From Clostridia bacterium (GTDB taxonomy: Bacteria > Bacillota_A > Clostridia > Oscillospirales > CAG-272): a stretch of DNA of 38,504 nucleotides. Of the stretch, positions 31,107-38,504 are shown piece after piece (position 1 is the first letter of the stretch; each line of letters begins with the position of its first letter). Below the pieces are notes generated by a model. The model saw only the letters and a program-made list of their open reading frames with translations, was not told the DNA's origin and searched no databases. The DNA lies in the NCBI GenBank assembly GCA_017414585.1, contig JAFQLN010000037.1:1-38504 (forward strand). Reading direction: 5' to 3'. Both the position numbers and the translations under genes were made by a program.

Positions 31107-31859
31107 ATGGAGCTTAAAAATATTACCGTAACCGAAATAAGCAGCGTAGTTACTGTGTTCTCGGAAAAAGGCAGACAAGATAAAATGACCAACAGAAACA
31201 CTTACGGGCTTTCTTTTTGCAGAGACGGACAGATCACCTATATCCAAGATGGCGCTGCATACGTCTCAAATAAAAACTGTGCGGTCATTTTGCCAAAGGG
31301 TGGAACGTATTTCATTAAAAGAGATAAGACCGGTACTTTCCCGGTTATCAATTTTGATTGTCTTGATTTTTTATGTGATACGGTTACCATTGTTCCCGTC
31401 CGAAATGCGGAAGAATTGACAGCCGATTACGAACGAATGAAAAAGCTCTTCTGCTTTGATGGAAATCGCGCGCAGATATTCAGCATTTTCTACAGTATGC
31501 TTCATAAGCTCTGCTCCGACGATATTCCTCATGAATTACGCGGCGCTGTGCGGCTGATACGAGACGATTGCTGCGATGTATCTCTTACAAACGCAAGATT
31601 AGCCCGCGAATGCAATATAAGCGAGGTGTATTTCAGAAAGCTTTTTACCAAGCATTTCGGTATCTCGCCAAAACAATATATTATTGATTTACGTATTCAA
31701 AAGGCGAAACAAATGTTGGCGGAAGGCGGAATGAGCGTTTCTGTCATATTGGAGAAATGCGGCTTCTCCAATCCTTATCACTTTTGCAGACTTTTCAAGC
31801 AGCGCGTGGGAATAACGCCTTCGGAATATCGGAAAGCGAACCTGACATATGAAATATGA
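31107..31859 (+). CDS. AraC family transcriptional regulator (250 aa)
   Basis: The C-terminal 100 residues carry the two helix-turn-helix units of AraC/XylS proteins: LTNARLARECNISEVYFRKLF with FGISPKQYIIDLRIQKAKQML, then VILEKCGFSNPYHFCRLFKQ and GITPSEYRK. The N-terminal 145 residues look like a cupin-type sensor (GLSFCRDGQITYIQDG, AVILPKGGTYF). It is divergent from the SDR/AroD-like/QOR set and likely activates it in response to its substrate. AT-rich codons match that set. Confidence 0.9.
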   Translation: MELKNITVTEISSVVTVFSEKGRQDKMTNRNTYGLSFCRDGQITYIQDGAAYVSNKNCAVILPKGGTYFIKRDKTGTFPVINFDCLDFLCDTVTIVPVRNAEELTADYERMKKLFCFDGNRAQIFSIFYSMLHKLCSDDIPHELRGAVRLIRDDCCDVSLTNARLARECNISEVYFRKLFTKHFGISPKQYIIDLRIQKAKQMLAEGGMSVSVILEKCGFSNPYHFCRLFKQRVGITPSEYRKANLTYEI

Positions 31860-32001
31860 TACGGCATCTTTTTTGTCAGAACGCGCCGAAAACAAAGAGA
31901 GCTCAGTCTTGACCCGTACTTTCTATTTGTCCCCCGCATCCTGCCAAATCTCCCCCGGAACCCCAAAACTTTTCAAAACTTTCCAGACCGCACACAAAGC
32001 A

Positions 32002-32030
32002 TTGAAATTCCCCGAAATTTATGCTATAAT
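32002..32030 (+). promoter_or_regulatory. Promoter of the GH43-EamA genes
   Basis: TTGAAA (32002-32007), 17 bases, TATAAT (32025-32030). The 31860-32001 stretch before it shows nothing else clear. Confidence 0.75.
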
Positions 32031-32080
32031 GTCATGAAAACAAGACCTGCCAATGCAGATGGACGAAAGGATATTCAAAT

Positions 32081-32935
32081 ATGAAAAAAGAACAGATCAA
32101 TATCCGTGACCCGTTTGTTGTCTATGAAAACGGGAAATATTATCTTTACGGCACCAGAGCCAAGGACTTCGGCTGTAAAACAAAAGGCTTTGACGTTTAC
32201 ATTTCCGACGATCTGACGGAATGGAGCGAACCTGTCGAATGCTTTGATTCCGAAAAATACGGCATGAACAGACACGTGAACTGGGCACCCGAGGTTCACA
32301 GATATCAGGGAAAGTACTATATGTTCGCCACATTCACACAGGAAAACGGCATCAGAGGCACCTACTCCCTCTGCTCAGACAGCCTGACCGGACCCTTCGT
32401 TCCGAACAGCAAAGGTGCGCTGACCCCCGGAGAGTGGAGCTGCCTTGACGGAACTCTGTATCTCGATGACGCCGGCGTGCCGTATCTGATCTTCTGTCAT
32501 GAACATACACAGATTCTGGACGGAACGATCTGCTATGTACAGCTGAACGAAACATTGGATTCCCCGGTCGGAGAAGTGGTTACGCTCTTCGCCGCCTCCA
32601 CCTGTGAATGGGTCGATCCGTGGGGAGGCAATCATTACGTCACGGACGGACCGTTCATGTACCGTTCCAAAACAAACGAACTCTTTATGATCTGGTCGTC
32701 CTTCATTCAGGGAAAATACGCAGAATTCGCCGTGAAATTCAAGGATAAAAAGCTCGGACCGGACTTTGAACATATGAAACCCCTGCTCGACAGCGACGGA
32801 GGACACGGTATGTTCTTCTCCGACGGCGAAAAGACGTATTTCACCTACCATACCCCCAATCAGAGTCTCCTCGAGCATCCCGCGTTCTGCCTGATCGAGG
32901 ATTCCGGCGATTCGATCCGTATCCGGAAAGAATAA
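32081..32935 (+). CDS. Glycoside hydrolase family 43-like protein (284 aa)
   Basis: A five-bladed-propeller hydrolase with INIRDPFVVYENGKYYLYG (catalytic base Asp of RDP), WAPEVHRYQGKYYMFATF, SCLDGTLYLDD (pKa-modulating Asp) and YVTDGPFMYRS, where classical GH43 enzymes have the acid Glu (EGP). The DGGHGMFFSDG and HTPN segments fix the C-terminal blades. There is no signal peptide, so it acts inside the cell on imported arabino- or xylo-oligosaccharides, or similar. The Asp in place of Glu is seen in this GH43 subtype as I know it, but catalysis is not certain. Confidence 0.8.
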   Translation: MKKEQINIRDPFVVYENGKYYLYGTRAKDFGCKTKGFDVYISDDLTEWSEPVECFDSEKYGMNRHVNWAPEVHRYQGKYYMFATFTQENGIRGTYSLCSDSLTGPFVPNSKGALTPGEWSCLDGTLYLDDAGVPYLIFCHEHTQILDGTICYVQLNETLDSPVGEVVTLFAASTCEWVDPWGGNHYVTDGPFMYRSKTNELFMIWSSFIQGKYAEFAVKFKDKKLGPDFEHMKPLLDSDGGHGMFFSDGEKTYFTYHTPNQSLLEHPAFCLIEDSGDSIRIRKE

Positions 32936-32971
32936 CGATTTGTATCTCAAGAATCTTTCCAAGGAGCCCCC

Positions 32972-33868
32972 ATGAATAAACAGAATTCCCCGAAAGGGAT
33001 CGTCTTCCTCATTACGGCAGCTGTCGTCTGGGGATTTGCCTTTGTCGCACAGAACATCGGCGCAGACAGCGTTCCCGCATTCTTCTTCAACGGCGCACGT
33101 TTTCTGCTCGGTGCCGTGTCCCTCATCCCCGTCATCCTCCTCTTTGAACGCGGCGCGGATGATCCTGCCATGAAAAAACGCACCCTGACCACCGGCTTGG
33201 TCGCAGGCGTGCTTCTCTGTACCGCTTCCTATCTCCAGCAGGTCGGCATCGAGCTGACCGACACCTCCGGGAAAGCCGGCTTCATCACAGGACTGTATAT
33301 GATTCTCGTCCCCATCTTCGGACTCTTTCTCCGCAGAAAAACGGGACTCAAGACATGGATCGGCGCAGTTTTCGGCGTAACCGGTCTGTTCCTCGTGTGC
33401 ATGAGCGGCGGCAAACTCACCTTCACCCGCGGCGACATCTTCCTGATCGCCTGTGCCGTGGTCTATACTTTACATATCATGTGGATCGACCATTTCGGCG
33501 CCGGCGTCTACTCCCTCCGTTTTTCCATGACGCAGTTCGCCATGGCCGCAGTCCTGAATTTCATCGGATGCGCTCTGTTTGAAAGCGTCACCTTCGCCGG
33601 CTTTCAGGCAGCCTTTCTCCCGATCCTCTACTGCGGCATCATGTCCACCGGCGTGGCGTATACCTGTCAGGTTCTCGGACAGAAATACAGCGAACCCACC
33701 TCCGCCTCCATCATCCTCTCCACGGAATCCGTCTTTTCCGCAATCGGCGGAGCCATCATTCTGCATGAGCGGATGTCCGGCGCGGCATACCTCGGCTGCG
33801 TGCTGATCTTCGCGGGAATTCTCCTCTCGCAGATCAAGTTTAATAAGAACAAACATAATTCCATATAA
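32972..33868 (+). CDS. EamA/DMT family transporter (298 aa)
   Basis: Ten predicted membrane segments in two EamA repeats (GIVFLITAAVVWGFAFVAQNIGAD at the start, YCGIMSTGVAYTCQVLGQKY, then ILSTESVFSAIGGAIILHE near the end) mark a drug/metabolite exporter. The cargo is unknown. ATG 32972 follows AAGGAG, 36 bases behind the GH43 stop, so the two are probably in one transcript. It ends in a strong terminator. Confidence 0.9.
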   Translation: MNKQNSPKGIVFLITAAVVWGFAFVAQNIGADSVPAFFFNGARFLLGAVSLIPVILLFERGADDPAMKKRTLTTGLVAGVLLCTASYLQQVGIELTDTSGKAGFITGLYMILVPIFGLFLRRKTGLKTWIGAVFGVTGLFLVCMSGGKLTFTRGDIFLIACAVVYTLHIMWIDHFGAGVYSLRFSMTQFAMAAVLNFIGCALFESVTFAGFQAAFLPILYCGIMSTGVAYTCQVLGQKYSEPTSASIILSTESVFSAIGGAIILHERMSGAAYLGCVLIFAGILLSQIKFNKNKHNSI

Positions 33869-33873
33869 ACCAA

Positions 33874-33917
33874 AAAGAGCTGTTTTGAACGGAACATTTT
33901 CCATGAAACAGCTCTTT
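33874..33917. terminator. Bidirectional terminator between EamA and XRE genes
   Basis: AAAGAGCTGTTT (33874-33885) and AAACAGCTCTTT (33906-33917) are a perfect 12-bp inverted repeat with T-ends on both strands; it touches the XRE stop codon. Confidence 0.8.
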
Positions 33918-34125
33918 ATTTATTGATGTGCGGATTATCGGTTCTCTCAAGCAGATAGTCAACGGATACTTGGAAATAATCAGCAATCCGGATCAACGTG
34001 GCATAATCTGCTTCATGTGAACCGTTTTCATATCGGCTGATTGTATTCTGGCTTGTTTCCAGATCCATCGCCAGTTTTACTTGTGAGATTTTTCGTGCTT
34101 TCCGTAATTCTTTTAATCGTTTCAC
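33916..34125 (-). CDS. XRE family transcriptional repressor (69 aa)
   Basis: A single Cro/C1-type helix-turn-helix: KRLKELRKARKISQVKLAM, then TSQNTISRYENGSHEADYAT and IADYFQVSVDYLLERTD. The start is a GTG at 34125, ten bases behind GGAGG; no ATG fits before a non-coding stretch. It is divergent from the lipoprotein gene and two palindromes lie between them, so it most likely represses that gene and perhaps itself. Confidence 0.9.
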   Translation of the reverse strand: MKRLKELRKARKISQVKLAMDLETSQNTISRYENGSHEADYATLIRIADYFQVSVDYLLERTDNPHINK

Positions 34126-34144
34126 TTTTTGTATACCTCCATAC

Positions 34145-34173
34145 TTGACAATATTATCCCATAATGGTATAAT
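34145..34173 (+). promoter_or_regulatory. Promoter of the lipoprotein gene
   Basis: TTGACA (34145-34150), 17 bases, TATAAT (34168-34173). Its spacer and -10 overlap the first operator. Confidence 0.8.
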
Positions 34174-34195
34174 AAATTTATCCCATAACGGGATA
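34155..34195. promoter_or_regulatory. Two XRE-type operators
   Basis: O1 (34155-34171) reads TATCCC-ATAAT-GGTATA and O2 (34179-34195) reads TATCCC-ATAAC-GGGATA. O2 is a perfect inverted repeat and O1 differs in one arm. Their centres are 24 bp apart and they straddle the -10 box. Confidence 0.7.
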
Positions 34196-34219
34196 GTTCG
34201 AAAGGAGGCAAAAAAATCT

Positions 34220-35188
34220 ATGAAAAATTGCGTGGTTTTATTTACAGTTTTATTATTTCTGACTGCCTGTGCAGACAATGAACAAAGTCTGGAATATGGC
34301 GGCATATCTGTTTCATATTCAGATGAATCCATCCGTGTGGAATACGACGACAAATCGTATGATATCACAGAAAGAGAAAAAACAACAGAGTCAGAAATGG
34401 CGGTACAGACTTATGATCCCGAAAAGGTGATTGATTTATTCGCTGATGTGCAAAATTGGCTGACATATGACGGAGCTGATGGCAAAGGAATTGTCACTGT
34501 CGATCTGCCGGAAGGATACGTACGGGAAGTGGACGGTTATTATCTCAGAAGCGAAACCGGGATTTATTATAACCCCTATTTGGATGATGTGGATGTGATA
34601 TATGACAATGCATACCTCGGGACGATCCGGTATGGAATCAAAAATAACGACAATTTGTCCAGTGGCGATACATTTGAAGTGATTACAGCCTGCTATTCAA
34701 AAGAATCATTTGGTGACACGATCACTTTCGAGGATATTTTTTCTGAAACGGGACACGTAGTGCTAACTGATAAGAAAACATATACCTTTCCTTCGCGCGG
34801 TACATATCTCTCTGCTGACAGCACATGGACAGAGGATGATTTTAATGTTATTATTAATTATATCAATCAATGCATGAAAGAGAATTTCAAAGGTGTTCCG
34901 GGAGGGGTGGGGACTAATGCAGAATTTTCTCTCCTTGAAATTCACGAAGGAATAATACAAGCAGGACAAATTGCTGAATATGGGAAAAAAATTATCATAA
35001 CTGTTACATATTCGGAGAGTCCTACCTCCAGAGATGACTATGTATATACAATTTTATATGATTTATACCGAGACACAAATGGAAAATTGATCATCGGAGA
35101 ACATGAACATCGAAAAACACTTGCCAGCCTTGTAAAAAGCCACGGAGATTATTTTCTGAAAGGTTATGATTATCAACAATTAGAATAA
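34220..35188 (+). CDS. Lipoprotein of unknown function (322 aa)
   Basis: A lipobox LFLTAC with the Cys at residue 17 follows a short hydrophobic signal, so it is a membrane-anchored surface protein. The mature part is acidic, beta-rich and Tyr-rich, with no family I recognise. ATG 34220 lies behind AAAGGAGG. The gene is AT-richer than its neighbours and is paired with a divergent XRE repressor, which suggests a small acquired unit switched on by a signal. Confidence 0.75.
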   Translation: MKNCVVLFTVLLFLTACADNEQSLEYGGISVSYSDESIRVEYDDKSYDITEREKTTESEMAVQTYDPEKVIDLFADVQNWLTYDGADGKGIVTVDLPEGYVREVDGYYLRSETGIYYNPYLDDVDVIYDNAYLGTIRYGIKNNDNLSSGDTFEVITACYSKESFGDTITFEDIFSETGHVVLTDKKTYTFPSRGTYLSADSTWTEDDFNVIINYINQCMKENFKGVPGGVGTNAEFSLLEIHEGIIQAGQIAEYGKKIIITVTYSESPTSRDDYVYTILYDLYRDTNGKLIIGEHEHRKTLASLVKSHGDYFLKGYDYQQLE

Positions 35189-35191
35189 AAA

Positions 35192-35236
35192 ACTGCCGTA
35201 TCATAGGACTAAACAGTTCCTTGATACGGCAGTCTT
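35192..35236. terminator. Bidirectional terminator between lipoprotein and membrane-anchored protein genes
   Basis: ACTGCCGTATCA (35192-35203) and TGATACGGCAGT (35222-35233) are a perfect 12-bp stem with an 18-base loop and T-rich ends on both strands. Confidence 0.85.
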
Positions 35237-35247
35237 TAATATTGGTC

Positions 35248-35790
35248 TTACTTCCCGAAGGAAACCTTGACTTCCTTCATTTTCTGTTCGGCGTACTTGA
35301 TCGGATGCGTGCTTTCAAAACCATCGCGCAGCTGCATGACAACAACCATAGCCTCCGTATCCCCCAGCGAAACCCCCGATGCGGTCAGCCGGCGGAAGTT
35401 GTAGATGTTCTTGTCCTTCGCCTCCACAGCCGTCATCGGAATCTTCACCCCGGTCGTTTCGTTCAGCAGATAGAACGAGAATTCGTGCCCCTCTGCCATG
35501 TCCGTGTATTCGTACACACTGTCATTCCAGCGTACAGCCAGCTGAACCTCTCCCGATTCCGGCGTGTAATAGAACCCGTACGCGGAGAAGTACCCATCGT
35601 CGGAAATTTCCTTCTGAATGTCCACCGTATACGTGACAGACGCACCGTCGGCATATGCCTGCTTCATCAGATCGGTTTCGGCAGGCTTTGAAAACGTCGA
35701 TTTATCGGCTACCATGAAACAGCGGATCACGAACATCGCACAGATGATCAGAACAATCGCCGTTGCAAAATTTTTCACAAATTTTTCCAT
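35248..35790 (-). CDS. Membrane-anchored protein of unknown function (180 aa)
   Basis: One N-terminal membrane segment (ATAIVLIICAMFVIRCFMV, residues 10-28) is followed by a beta-rich outside domain of about 150 residues (SVTYTVDIQKEI, GEVQLAVRWNDSVYEY, GHEFSFYLLNETTGVKI). No family recognised. It has a consensus promoter of its own on the minus strand and the bidirectional terminator after it. Confidence 0.65.
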   Translation of the reverse strand: MEKFVKNFATAIVLIICAMFVIRCFMVADKSTFSKPAETDLMKQAYADGASVTYTVDIQKEISDDGYFSAYGFYYTPESGEVQLAVRWNDSVYEYTDMAEGHEFSFYLLNETTGVKIPMTAVEAKDKNIYNFRRLTASGVSLGDTEAMVVVMQLRDGFESTHPIKYAEQKMKEVKVSFGK

Positions 35791-35851
35791 AATCCATCTC
35801 TTTCGTCAGCCGCGCGGATGTCGTTTTCCCGGCTGTTTGCACTTCTCTTCC

Positions 35852-35880
35852 ATTATAGCGGAGATATGTGAATATTTCAA
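35852..35880 (-). promoter_or_regulatory. Promoter of the membrane-anchored protein gene
   Basis: On the minus strand TTGAAA (35880-35875), 17 bases, TATAAT (35857-35852). Confidence 0.75.
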
Positions 35881-35934
35881 TCATAAATGCCAGTTTTTCA
35901 AGAAAAAAGCAGGAGAAAATGGTGAAAATACAGC

Positions 35935-35963
35935 TTGACATCTGACGGAAAAAACGATATAAT
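35935..35963 (+). promoter_or_regulatory. Promoter of yceD-rpmF
   Basis: TTGACA (35935-35940), 17 bases, TATAAT (35958-35963), about 60 bases before the start of yceD. Confidence 0.8.
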
Positions 35964-36025
35964 TATGCTTACTGCGGGTCATTCTGTGCCTGCGGGATCT
36001 GACGAAATCATACGGAGGTATGCGG

Positions 36026-36589
36026 ATGAAAATTGATGTGACCGAACTGATGAACCATCGTACAGACGTGATCGAATTCGACTACACCTTTGACCCGAAG
36101 CATACCGACGCGGATTGTGCCGAACTGCCGAAGGATGTGAAAATTCCCGAGGGCGGCATCCGTGTCAGCGGCCGTGCCGAGGATTCTCTCGGCTGCATGA
36201 TGTTCCGCGCTGTCGTAACCGTCACTTATCAGACGGTGTGCGCACGGTGTCTGGAGCCGATCGACTCCGAACTTGAGTTTGAACTTGAGCGCATGATTCT
36301 CACCGAGCGGCTGTTTAAAGGCGAGAGCCATGTATCGGACGACGACGAATGGGACGGCGTAACCGAGGATGTCATTTATGTGAATGACGCACGCATTATC
36401 CCCGATGCCGACATCATCGAAGAGATTTCACTCACACTGCCGGGATTCGAGCTTTGCAGCGACGACTGTCCCGGACTCTGCCCCATGTGCGGAAAGCCGA
36501 AGAAAAACGGCGACTGCGGCTGTAAAGCAGAAAAAAATATCAATCCAAAGTTAGCAATTTTGCAAAAACTACTTGATAATCCAGAATAA
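36026..36589 (+). CDS. yceD: YceD (DUF177) protein, 23S rRNA accumulation factor (187 aa)
   Basis: The DUF177 pattern is present: IRVSGRAEDSLGCMMFRAVVTVTYQTVCARCLEPI with the C72-x2-C75 pair and FELERM. The C-terminus has ELCSDDCPGLCPMCGKPKKNGDCGC, with Cys at 144, 148, 152, 155, 164 and 166, as in Firmicute members. YceD is linked to 23S rRNA accumulation and normally precedes rpmF, as here. I start it at ATG 36026, seven bases from GGAGG; ATG 36020 is too close to the site. Confidence 0.9.
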   Translation: MKIDVTELMNHRTDVIEFDYTFDPKHTDADCAELPKDVKIPEGGIRVSGRAEDSLGCMMFRAVVTVTYQTVCARCLEPIDSELEFELERMILTERLFKGESHVSDDDEWDGVTEDVIYVNDARIIPDADIIEEISLTLPGFELCSDDCPGLCPMCGKPKKNGDCGCKAEKNINPKLAILQKLLDNPE

Positions 36590-36601
36590 GTGTGGTATAA
36601 T
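36573..36601 (+). promoter_or_regulatory. Internal promoter for rpmF
   Basis: TTGATA (36573-36578), 17 bases, TATAAT (36596-36601), overlapping the last codons of yceD. Confidence 0.65.
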
Positions 36602-36654
36602 AAACTGTAATGTGTCAATAGCACCATCAGAATTATACCGAGGGAGGTTTTGAA

Positions 36655-36843
36655 ATGGCTGTTCCGAAGAGAAAAACATCGAAGGCAAGACGCGACAAGA
36701 GACGTTCCAACGTTTGGAAGCTCGAAATGCCCGGCATGGTAAAGTGCTCTCACTGCGGTGAATACAATCTCGCTCACCGCGTTTGCAAGACTTGCGGCTA
36801 CTACGACGGCAAGCAGGTTATCAACACAACTGAAGAAGCGTAA
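36655..36843 (+). CDS. rpmF: 50S ribosomal protein L32
   Basis: A 62-residue protein starting [19 protein letters not shown] with [22 protein letters not shown], the zinc-binding (four-Cys) L32. It lies 65 bases behind yceD with a GGGAGG site and its own promoter, followed by a small terminator. It is a component of the large ribosomal subunit. Confidence 0.97.
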   Translation: MAVPKRKTSKARRDKRRSNVWKLEMPGMVKCSHCGEYNLAHRVCKTCGYYDGKQVINTTEEA

Positions 36844-36849
36844 GTTTTC

Positions 36850-36887
36850 GTCCGTGCTATCGTAAGGTAACACGGATGCGCTTTTTT
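36850..36887 (+). terminator. Terminator after rpmF
   Basis: GTCCGTG (36850-36856) pairs with CACGGAT (36871-36877), followed by GCGCTTTTTT. Confidence 0.6.
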
Positions 36888-36900
36888 ACGGAGGTTTCTC

Positions 36901-37518
36901 ATGCGTCTTATCCCCGAACAGAAAAACACACGCACCGTGAACGCCCTGACAGCCTGCCTGCTCCTTTTCGGCGGCATCGTTTACGCACTCCCCGTCGTCT
37001 GCAAAGCAAAAGGCACAGCCGTTCCGATGCCGTGGCTGTTCTCGCTCCTCACCCTTATGTCCGTCGCCGCCGCACTGTTCATCCTCATCCGGTTCCGCAT
37101 GACGGGCTTTGTCTACCTGATCACACCGCGCAGCGATGTCCCCGCCGATCCGATGATGGAGAGCGCATTCGCCGGCACGCCCGATATCACCCGCGTCCGC
37201 CCGGAACTGCTCGACCTCGTCGTAATGAAATATCAGGGCAGCCGTCCCCCCGCGACTGAATGCGTGCTGTCCCTCGGCGATCTGGCGGCAGTCATACCCG
37301 TCACACGTCAAGGCACAACCACCATCCGCACCGTCCGGGATCAATACCGCCAACGCAGCGCCGCGGATTTCGTCTTCTACGACTATACACTCACCTTCCG
37401 CTGGGAAGAAGCCCTTGAACTCATCTTTGTGGACGGTCAGCGGTACGTCGGCGTCATCCTCGAAGCGGACGAAGCGATGCGGCGTTATCTGACAGCACTG
37501 AAAACAAACAACGGTTAA
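36901..37518 (+). CDS. Two-TM membrane protein of unknown function (205 aa)
   Basis: Two membrane helices (TACLLLFGGIVYALPVV, residues about 18-34, and WLFSLLTLMSVAAALFILI, about 45-63) are followed by a soluble 140-residue domain with YLITPRSDVP, LGDLAAVIPV, YDYTLTFRWEEALELIFVDG and YVGVILEAD. Similar to uncharacterised Clostridia proteins. It follows rpmF closely (57 bases), with a GGAGG six bases before the ATG. Confidence 0.65.
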   Translation: MRLIPEQKNTRTVNALTACLLLFGGIVYALPVVCKAKGTAVPMPWLFSLLTLMSVAAALFILIRFRMTGFVYLITPRSDVPADPMMESAFAGTPDITRVRPELLDLVVMKYQGSRPPATECVLSLGDLAAVIPVTRQGTTTIRTVRDQYRQRSAADFVFYDYTLTFRWEEALELIFVDGQRYVGVILEADEAMRRYLTALKTNNG

Positions 37519-37597
37519 CGCCGTTCAGACGCAGTCGGGAATTTTTCTCCCCCAGACAGGTGCTGTACAGTTTTTTTCAAAAACAGCCCGTTTATCC

Positions 37598-37626
37598 TTG
37601 CAAAAATACGCAATCTTTGCTATAAT
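37598..37626 (+). promoter_or_regulatory. Promoter of the parvulin gene
   Basis: TTGCAA (37598-37603), 17 bases, TATAAT (37621-37626). Confidence 0.75.
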
Positions 37627-37665
37627 AACAAAGATCACTAAGAACATACCCGAAAGGAAATTACT

Positions 37666-38415
37666 ATGAATCTTCAGGATAAGGTACTCGCCACCGTAGG
37701 CGGAAAACAGATTATGGAAAGCGACCTCGAAGAAGCACTTGCTTCCATGGGTCAGCGCGCACAGAGCTACAATAACCCGCAGGGACGCGCCGTTCTTCTC
37801 GAGCAGATGATCGCACGCAAGCTCTTCCTCCTCGACGGACAGAAGAATCTTTACGAACGCGAACCGGCTTTCAAGGAACAGCTCAACCGCGTCAAGGAAG
37901 ATATGCTCACCAACTACGCCATCCAGAAGGCAGTGGAACGTGTCCGCGTAACCGATGAAGAAATGAAGAAATTCTACGACGAAAATCCCGACCAGTTTGA
38001 AGCAGGAGCTACCTACAACGCTTCCCACATCCTCGTTGCGGAAGAAGCAGCTGCCGCTGATATCCTCGCAAAGATCAACGCGGGCGAAATCTCCTTTGAA
38101 GACGCGGCAAAGGAACACAGCACCTGTCCCTCCGGCAAGCAGGGCGGCGAACTCGGCGACTTCGGTCACGGTCAGATGGTTCCCGAATTTGAAAATGCCT
38201 GCGAAGCAATGGAAGTCGGCACGATTTCCGAACCCGTGCAGACCCAGTTCGGCTGGCATATCATCAAGCTGAACAAGAAGGAAAACGGCGGCACCATGAA
38301 GTACGAAGACATCAAGGAAGAAATCCGCAATGCACTCATGGGTCAGAAGCAGCAGGCCGCATACCAGTCCAAGATCAACCAGCTCAAAATCCTCTTCCCC
38401 GTCGATAAGGCATAA
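37666..38415 (+). CDS. Peptidyl-prolyl cis-trans isomerase, PpiC/parvulin type, cytoplasmic (249 aa)
   Basis: The N-terminal part (VLATVGGKQIMESDLEEAL, then VLLEQMIARKLFLLD) is SurA/PrsA-like, and residues 115-205 are a parvulin domain: ASHILVAEE, AGEISFEDAAKEHSTCPSG, GGELGDFGHGQMVPEFENA and QFGWHIIKL. No signal peptide or lipobox is present, unlike PrsA, so it is cytoplasmic. It would help fold client proteins. Own promoter and AAAGGA site at ATG 37666. Confidence 0.9.
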   Translation: MNLQDKVLATVGGKQIMESDLEEALASMGQRAQSYNNPQGRAVLLEQMIARKLFLLDGQKNLYEREPAFKEQLNRVKEDMLTNYAIQKAVERVRVTDEEMKKFYDENPDQFEAGATYNASHILVAEEAAAADILAKINAGEISFEDAAKEHSTCPSGKQGGELGDFGHGQMVPEFENACEAMEVGTISEPVQTQFGWHIIKLNKKENGGTMKYEDIKEEIRNALMGQKQQAAYQSKINQLKILFPVDKA

Positions 38416-38429
38416 CAAAAGAGGCTGAC

Positions 38430-38504
38430 GCAAGTATAAAGTTTTGGTCGAGCTTTTTCAAAAGCTCGTGGGGTTCAAAGGGGCAACGCCCCTTGTCGAG
38501 CTCC
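38430..38504. repeat. Start of a dispersed-type intergenic repeat
   Basis: The stretch holds GAGCTTTTTCAAAAGCTC (8-bp arms) and AGGGGCAACGCCCCTT (a GC-rich hairpin), in an order (AAAGTTTTGGTCGAGC, then GGGGTTCAAAGGGG) that I have seen repeated in many Oscillospirales-like genomes. It is cut by the window edge. It may also act as a terminator for the parvulin gene. Confidence 0.5.

Noticed and set aside
27983..31900. tRNA-Cys as an integration site with a repeated 3' end
   Set aside because: No copy of the tRNA 3' end was seen downstream and no integrase is present, so an island boundary cannot be claimed from this alone.

Overview
The window looks like a moderately GC-rich chromosome of an anaerobic Firmicute, probably a gut Clostridia/Oscillospirales-type organism. 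The reasons are AAAGGAG-type ribosome binding sites, near-consensus vegetative promoters with 17-bp spacers, the yceD-rpmF pair, azlCD, GH26- and GH43-type enzymes, and a Clostridia-style prophage. No species can be named from the sequence alone.

Bases 1-162 are the end of a uroporphyrinogen-decarboxylase-like gene. About 205-19320 is a prophage-derived block. On the minus strand, reading from 18039 down, it holds two small DNA-packaging-region genes, a small-terminase-like gene, large terminase, portal, scaffold, capsid, head-tail connectors, tail tube, a chaperone-position protein, a tape-measure C-terminal remnant, tail tip proteins, fibres, an M23 endolysin, holin and an XhlA-like protein. 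No integrase, repressor, replication gene, MuF or neck (gp10) gene, and no full tape measure, is present in this operon. Downstream of lysis lies an accessory zone (205-3090). It contains a DUF4417 pseudogene, a polymorphic-toxin-type gene overlapping its presumed immunity gene, a second copy of that pair whose toxin has lost its toxin domain by an in-frame deletion, a metallophosphoesterase, and the tail of a third immunity copy. Upstream of the operon, on the plus strand, is a mini-cluster (18236-19231): a MuF C-terminus fused to a DUF6883-like domain, a small presumed immunity protein, and an HK97 gp10-like protein. These are two of the gene types missing from the main operon.

Bases 19331-27881 are host genes: a zinc-ribbon protein, AzlCD amino-acid exporter, a small membrane protein, a degenerate restriction-helicase-like protein without ATPase motifs, a secreted GH26-like hydrolase with an SDR, a GT2 glycosyltransferase with a membrane partner, and a sugar isomerase/epimerase-like protein. 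A tRNA-Cys gene (27983-28054) is followed by a more AT-rich four-gene block (28268-31859): quinone-oxidoreductase-like, AroD-like, SDR and a divergent AraC regulator, probably an acquired catabolic unit.

Bases 32002-38504 hold GH43 and EamA genes, an XRE repressor divergent from a lipoprotein with two palindromic operators between them, a membrane-anchored protein, yceD-rpmF, a two-TM protein, a cytoplasmic parvulin and the start of a GC-rich dispersed-type repeat. The strongest candidates for something undescribed are the disarmed toxin/immunity array, the displaced MuF-toxin/immunity/gp10 cluster, and the stand-alone degenerate Res-like protein.
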